From the NCBI GenBank assembly GCA_944325065.1, contig CALUYS010000006.1, forward strand, positions 1-64,000: DNA of 64,000 bases, given 5' to 3'. The position numbers and the translations under genes are program-made. This DNA is from Candidatus Gastranaerophilales bacterium. GTDB lineage: Bacteria; Cyanobacteriota; Vampirovibrionia; Gastranaerophilales; Gastranaerophilaceae. The notes below the pieces were generated by a model that was not told the origin of the DNA, did no database searches, and saw only the letters and a program-made list of their open reading frames with translations. Positions 62,641 to 64,000 of this stretch are shown in pieces (the first letter of the stretch is position 1; each line of letters starts with the position of its first letter).

Positions 62641-64000
62641 ATGGCAACAAAAGAATTTTTTGAGTCAAGTGAAGAGTTAAAAAAACTTTATTCAAGTGCA
62701 AAAGCAACAATCACAGCACCTTTTTATGGGAATAATGTTGAAGTGGTAAAATCAGTTTCTGAAGCATACAAACTTGCAAAAGACAGTCCAGGAACTGTTG
62801 AACTTACAGGGATGCCTATTTTTGAGCCTGAAAAAATAGGTTTACCGCAAAATGCAAATCAACTTTTATTTAATGATGGTACAGTGGTTGGGCGATGTGC
62901 TGCAGCAAGAAAAATAGTAGGTGAACCAAATTGTGATTTACCAACATTGTTGCCAATAATCCGTGAAGCTTGTTACCAAACACGTGATAAACTTATGTAT
63001 CGAACAGAAGTATATGTCGGACTTGACGAAGATTTTATGGTGAAAGCTCATTTGCTTATTCCTGAAGGTTTTGAGAACATTATGTATTCTTGGATGTTAA
63101 ATTTCCAATATATAAATGAAGAATATGCAAAAATGTATCAAAATTCACGTGAATTGCCTGAAGGTGACATTTTTATATTTTCTGATCCTAATTGGACACA
63201 TCCTGATTTTCCATATGGTTTAACATTCTTTGACCCAAAACATAACTGTGCTGCTATTTTGGGTATGAGATATTTCGGAGAACATAAAAAAGGTACATTA
63301 ACTTTGGCTTGGGGATGTGCAGCTCGAAATGGCTATGCATCTTGCCATGGCGGTATGAAACGTTATAATCTTCCGCAAAAATCATTCCAAGCTGCAGTTT
63401 TTGGACTTTCAGGTTCTGGAAAATCTACAATAACACACGCAAAACACAATAATAAGTATGATATAACAGTACTTCACGATGATGCATTTATTATAAATGT
63501 TCATGACAAATATACAATAGCATTAGAACCAGCATATTTTGATAAAACACAAGATTATCCAATCGGTTGCGAAGACAATAAATATATTCTAACTCAGCAA
63601 AATAATGGTGTAATCCAAACAAAAGACGGGAAATTGTTATCAATAACAGAAGATATAAGAAATGGTAACGGTCGGGCTGTTAAGTCAAAATTGTGGTCTC
63701 CAAATCGTGTTGACCGTATTAATGAACCTATTGATGCTATTTTCTGGTTAATGAAAGATCCTACCATTCCTCCTGTGTTGAAGTTATCTGGTGCATCACT
63801 TGGTTCAGCGATGGGTGCAACACTTGCAACAAAAAGAACAACTGCAGAACGCCTTGCAAAAGGTGTTGACCCAAATGCTTTAGTTGTTGAACCTTATGCT
63901 AATCCATTTCGTGTTTATCCATTGGAATTGGATTATACTCGGTTCAAACAGTTGATTGAAGATGGTGTCGATTGCTACATATTAAACACTGGTGAATTTA
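62641..64000 (+). CDS. Phosphoenolpyruvate carboxykinase (ATP)-like protein, truncated by window end
   Basis: The frame is open from the ATG at 62641 (TAGGAGAG ribosome site) through the last base, so 453 codons are visible. The PCK fold has a P-loop at about 255-262 ('FGLSGSGKST') and a second metal/nucleotide motif 'VLHDDAF' (Asp280-Asp281). Upstream, 'LGMRYFGEHKKGTLTLAWGCAA' resembles the substrate-binding block. The motifs differ from standard ATP-PCK (G-L-S-G-T-G-K-T-T), so it is a divergent member. It would convert oxaloacetate to PEP with ATP. The C terminus is missing. Confidence 0.85.
   Translation, partial: MATKEFFESSEELKKLYSSAKATITAPFYGNNVEVVKSVSEAYKLAKDSPGTVELTGMPIFEPEKIGLPQNANQLLFNDGTVVGRCAAARKIVGEPNCDLPTLLPIIREACYQTRDKLMYRTEVYVGLDEDFMVKAHLLIPEGFENIMYSWMLNFQYINEEYAKMYQNSRELPEGDIFIFSDPNWTHPDFPYGLTFFDPKHNCAAILGMRYFGEHKKGTLTLAWGCAARNGYASCHGGMKRYNLPQKSFQAAVFGLSGSGKSTITHAKHNNKYDITVLHDDAFIINVHDKYTIALEPAYFDKTQDYPIGCEDNKYILTQQNNGVIQTKDGKLLSITEDIRNGNGRAVKSKLWSPNRVDRINEPIDAIFWLMKDPTIPPVLKLSGASLGSAMGATLATKRTTAERLAKGVDPNALVVEPYANPFRVYPLELDYTRFKQLIEDGVDCYILNTGEF

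Noticed and set aside
1-64000. CRISPR arrays, rRNA genes, integrase-flanked islands
   Set aside because: No direct-repeat/spacer series, rRNA segments or integrase gene could be seen anywhere in the window.

Overview
The window is AT-rich bacterial chromosome using the standard code. Several things point to a gut-type Vampirovibrionota/Gastranaerophilales (formerly Melainabacteria) bacterium. These are the very low GC content, the housekeeping gene mix, a partial flagellar operon in an otherwise small-genome style layout, a giant AsmA/TamB-like protein (implying a two-membrane envelope), and many Asn/Lys-rich hypothetical proteins with a short N-terminal Ser-Phe-Gly or Ser-Phe-Lys-Gly motif. 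The taxonomic assignment is inference; no rRNA is present.

Layout. 1-2.7 kb: the end of a restriction specificity protein, a tRNA with CAT anticodon and its own promoter and terminator, and a NupC-type nucleoside transporter. 3.8-11.2 kb: a flagellar basal-body operon (flgF-like, flgG, flgB, flgC, lytic transglycosylase, fliE, fliF, a FliG-position gene, fliH), interrupted by a GC-richer non-coding stretch. 11.3-13.8 kb: two lineage-type hypotheticals and a Nudix/winged-helix regulator. 13.9-18.6 kb: a tight core operon pyrH-frr-cdsA-rnc-rpe followed by a zinc-ribbon peptide and a ketopantoate reductase homologue. 18.7-22.4 kb: a large protein with a degenerate HerA-like region and a UvrD-type C-terminal domain, then a COG2509 flavoprotein.

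22.4-29 kb (minus strand): an isolated phage tail-fibre/DUF4376 cassette, then recF, a secreted hypothetical, a Nif3 homologue, coaBC and a sugar epimerase. 29-34.4 kb: two decayed, oppositely oriented copies of one IS3-family element. They bracket a small protein, an alpha-glucan phosphorylase homologue lacking the PLP lysine, and a RelA/SpoT-domain gene with a partner. 34.4-46.6 kb: a coiled-coil protein, an IS30 remnant, the AsmA/TamB giant, HEAT-repeat and membrane hypotheticals, a cysteine-cluster protein, uvrB and a papain-like protein. 46.7-53.8 kb: a TOPRIM protein, a rhodanese, an XRE regulator, and a minus-strand run of radical SAM, HAD phosphatase, class III aminotransferase, alpha/beta hydrolase, a membrane protein and purD.

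54-56.4 kb: an FkbM methyltransferase and folC. 56.5-59 kb (minus strand): the canonical rpmG-tRNA-Trp-secE-nusG-rplK-rplA cluster. 59.2-64 kb: two hypotheticals, a NarL-type response regulator, and a PEP carboxykinase homologue cut by the window end.

The best candidates for something undescribed are the shared N-terminal SFG/SFKG motif in otherwise unrelated proteins, the IS-bracketed phosphorylase-like/RelA-like cargo, and the radical SAM-HAD-aminotransferase-hydrolase run.
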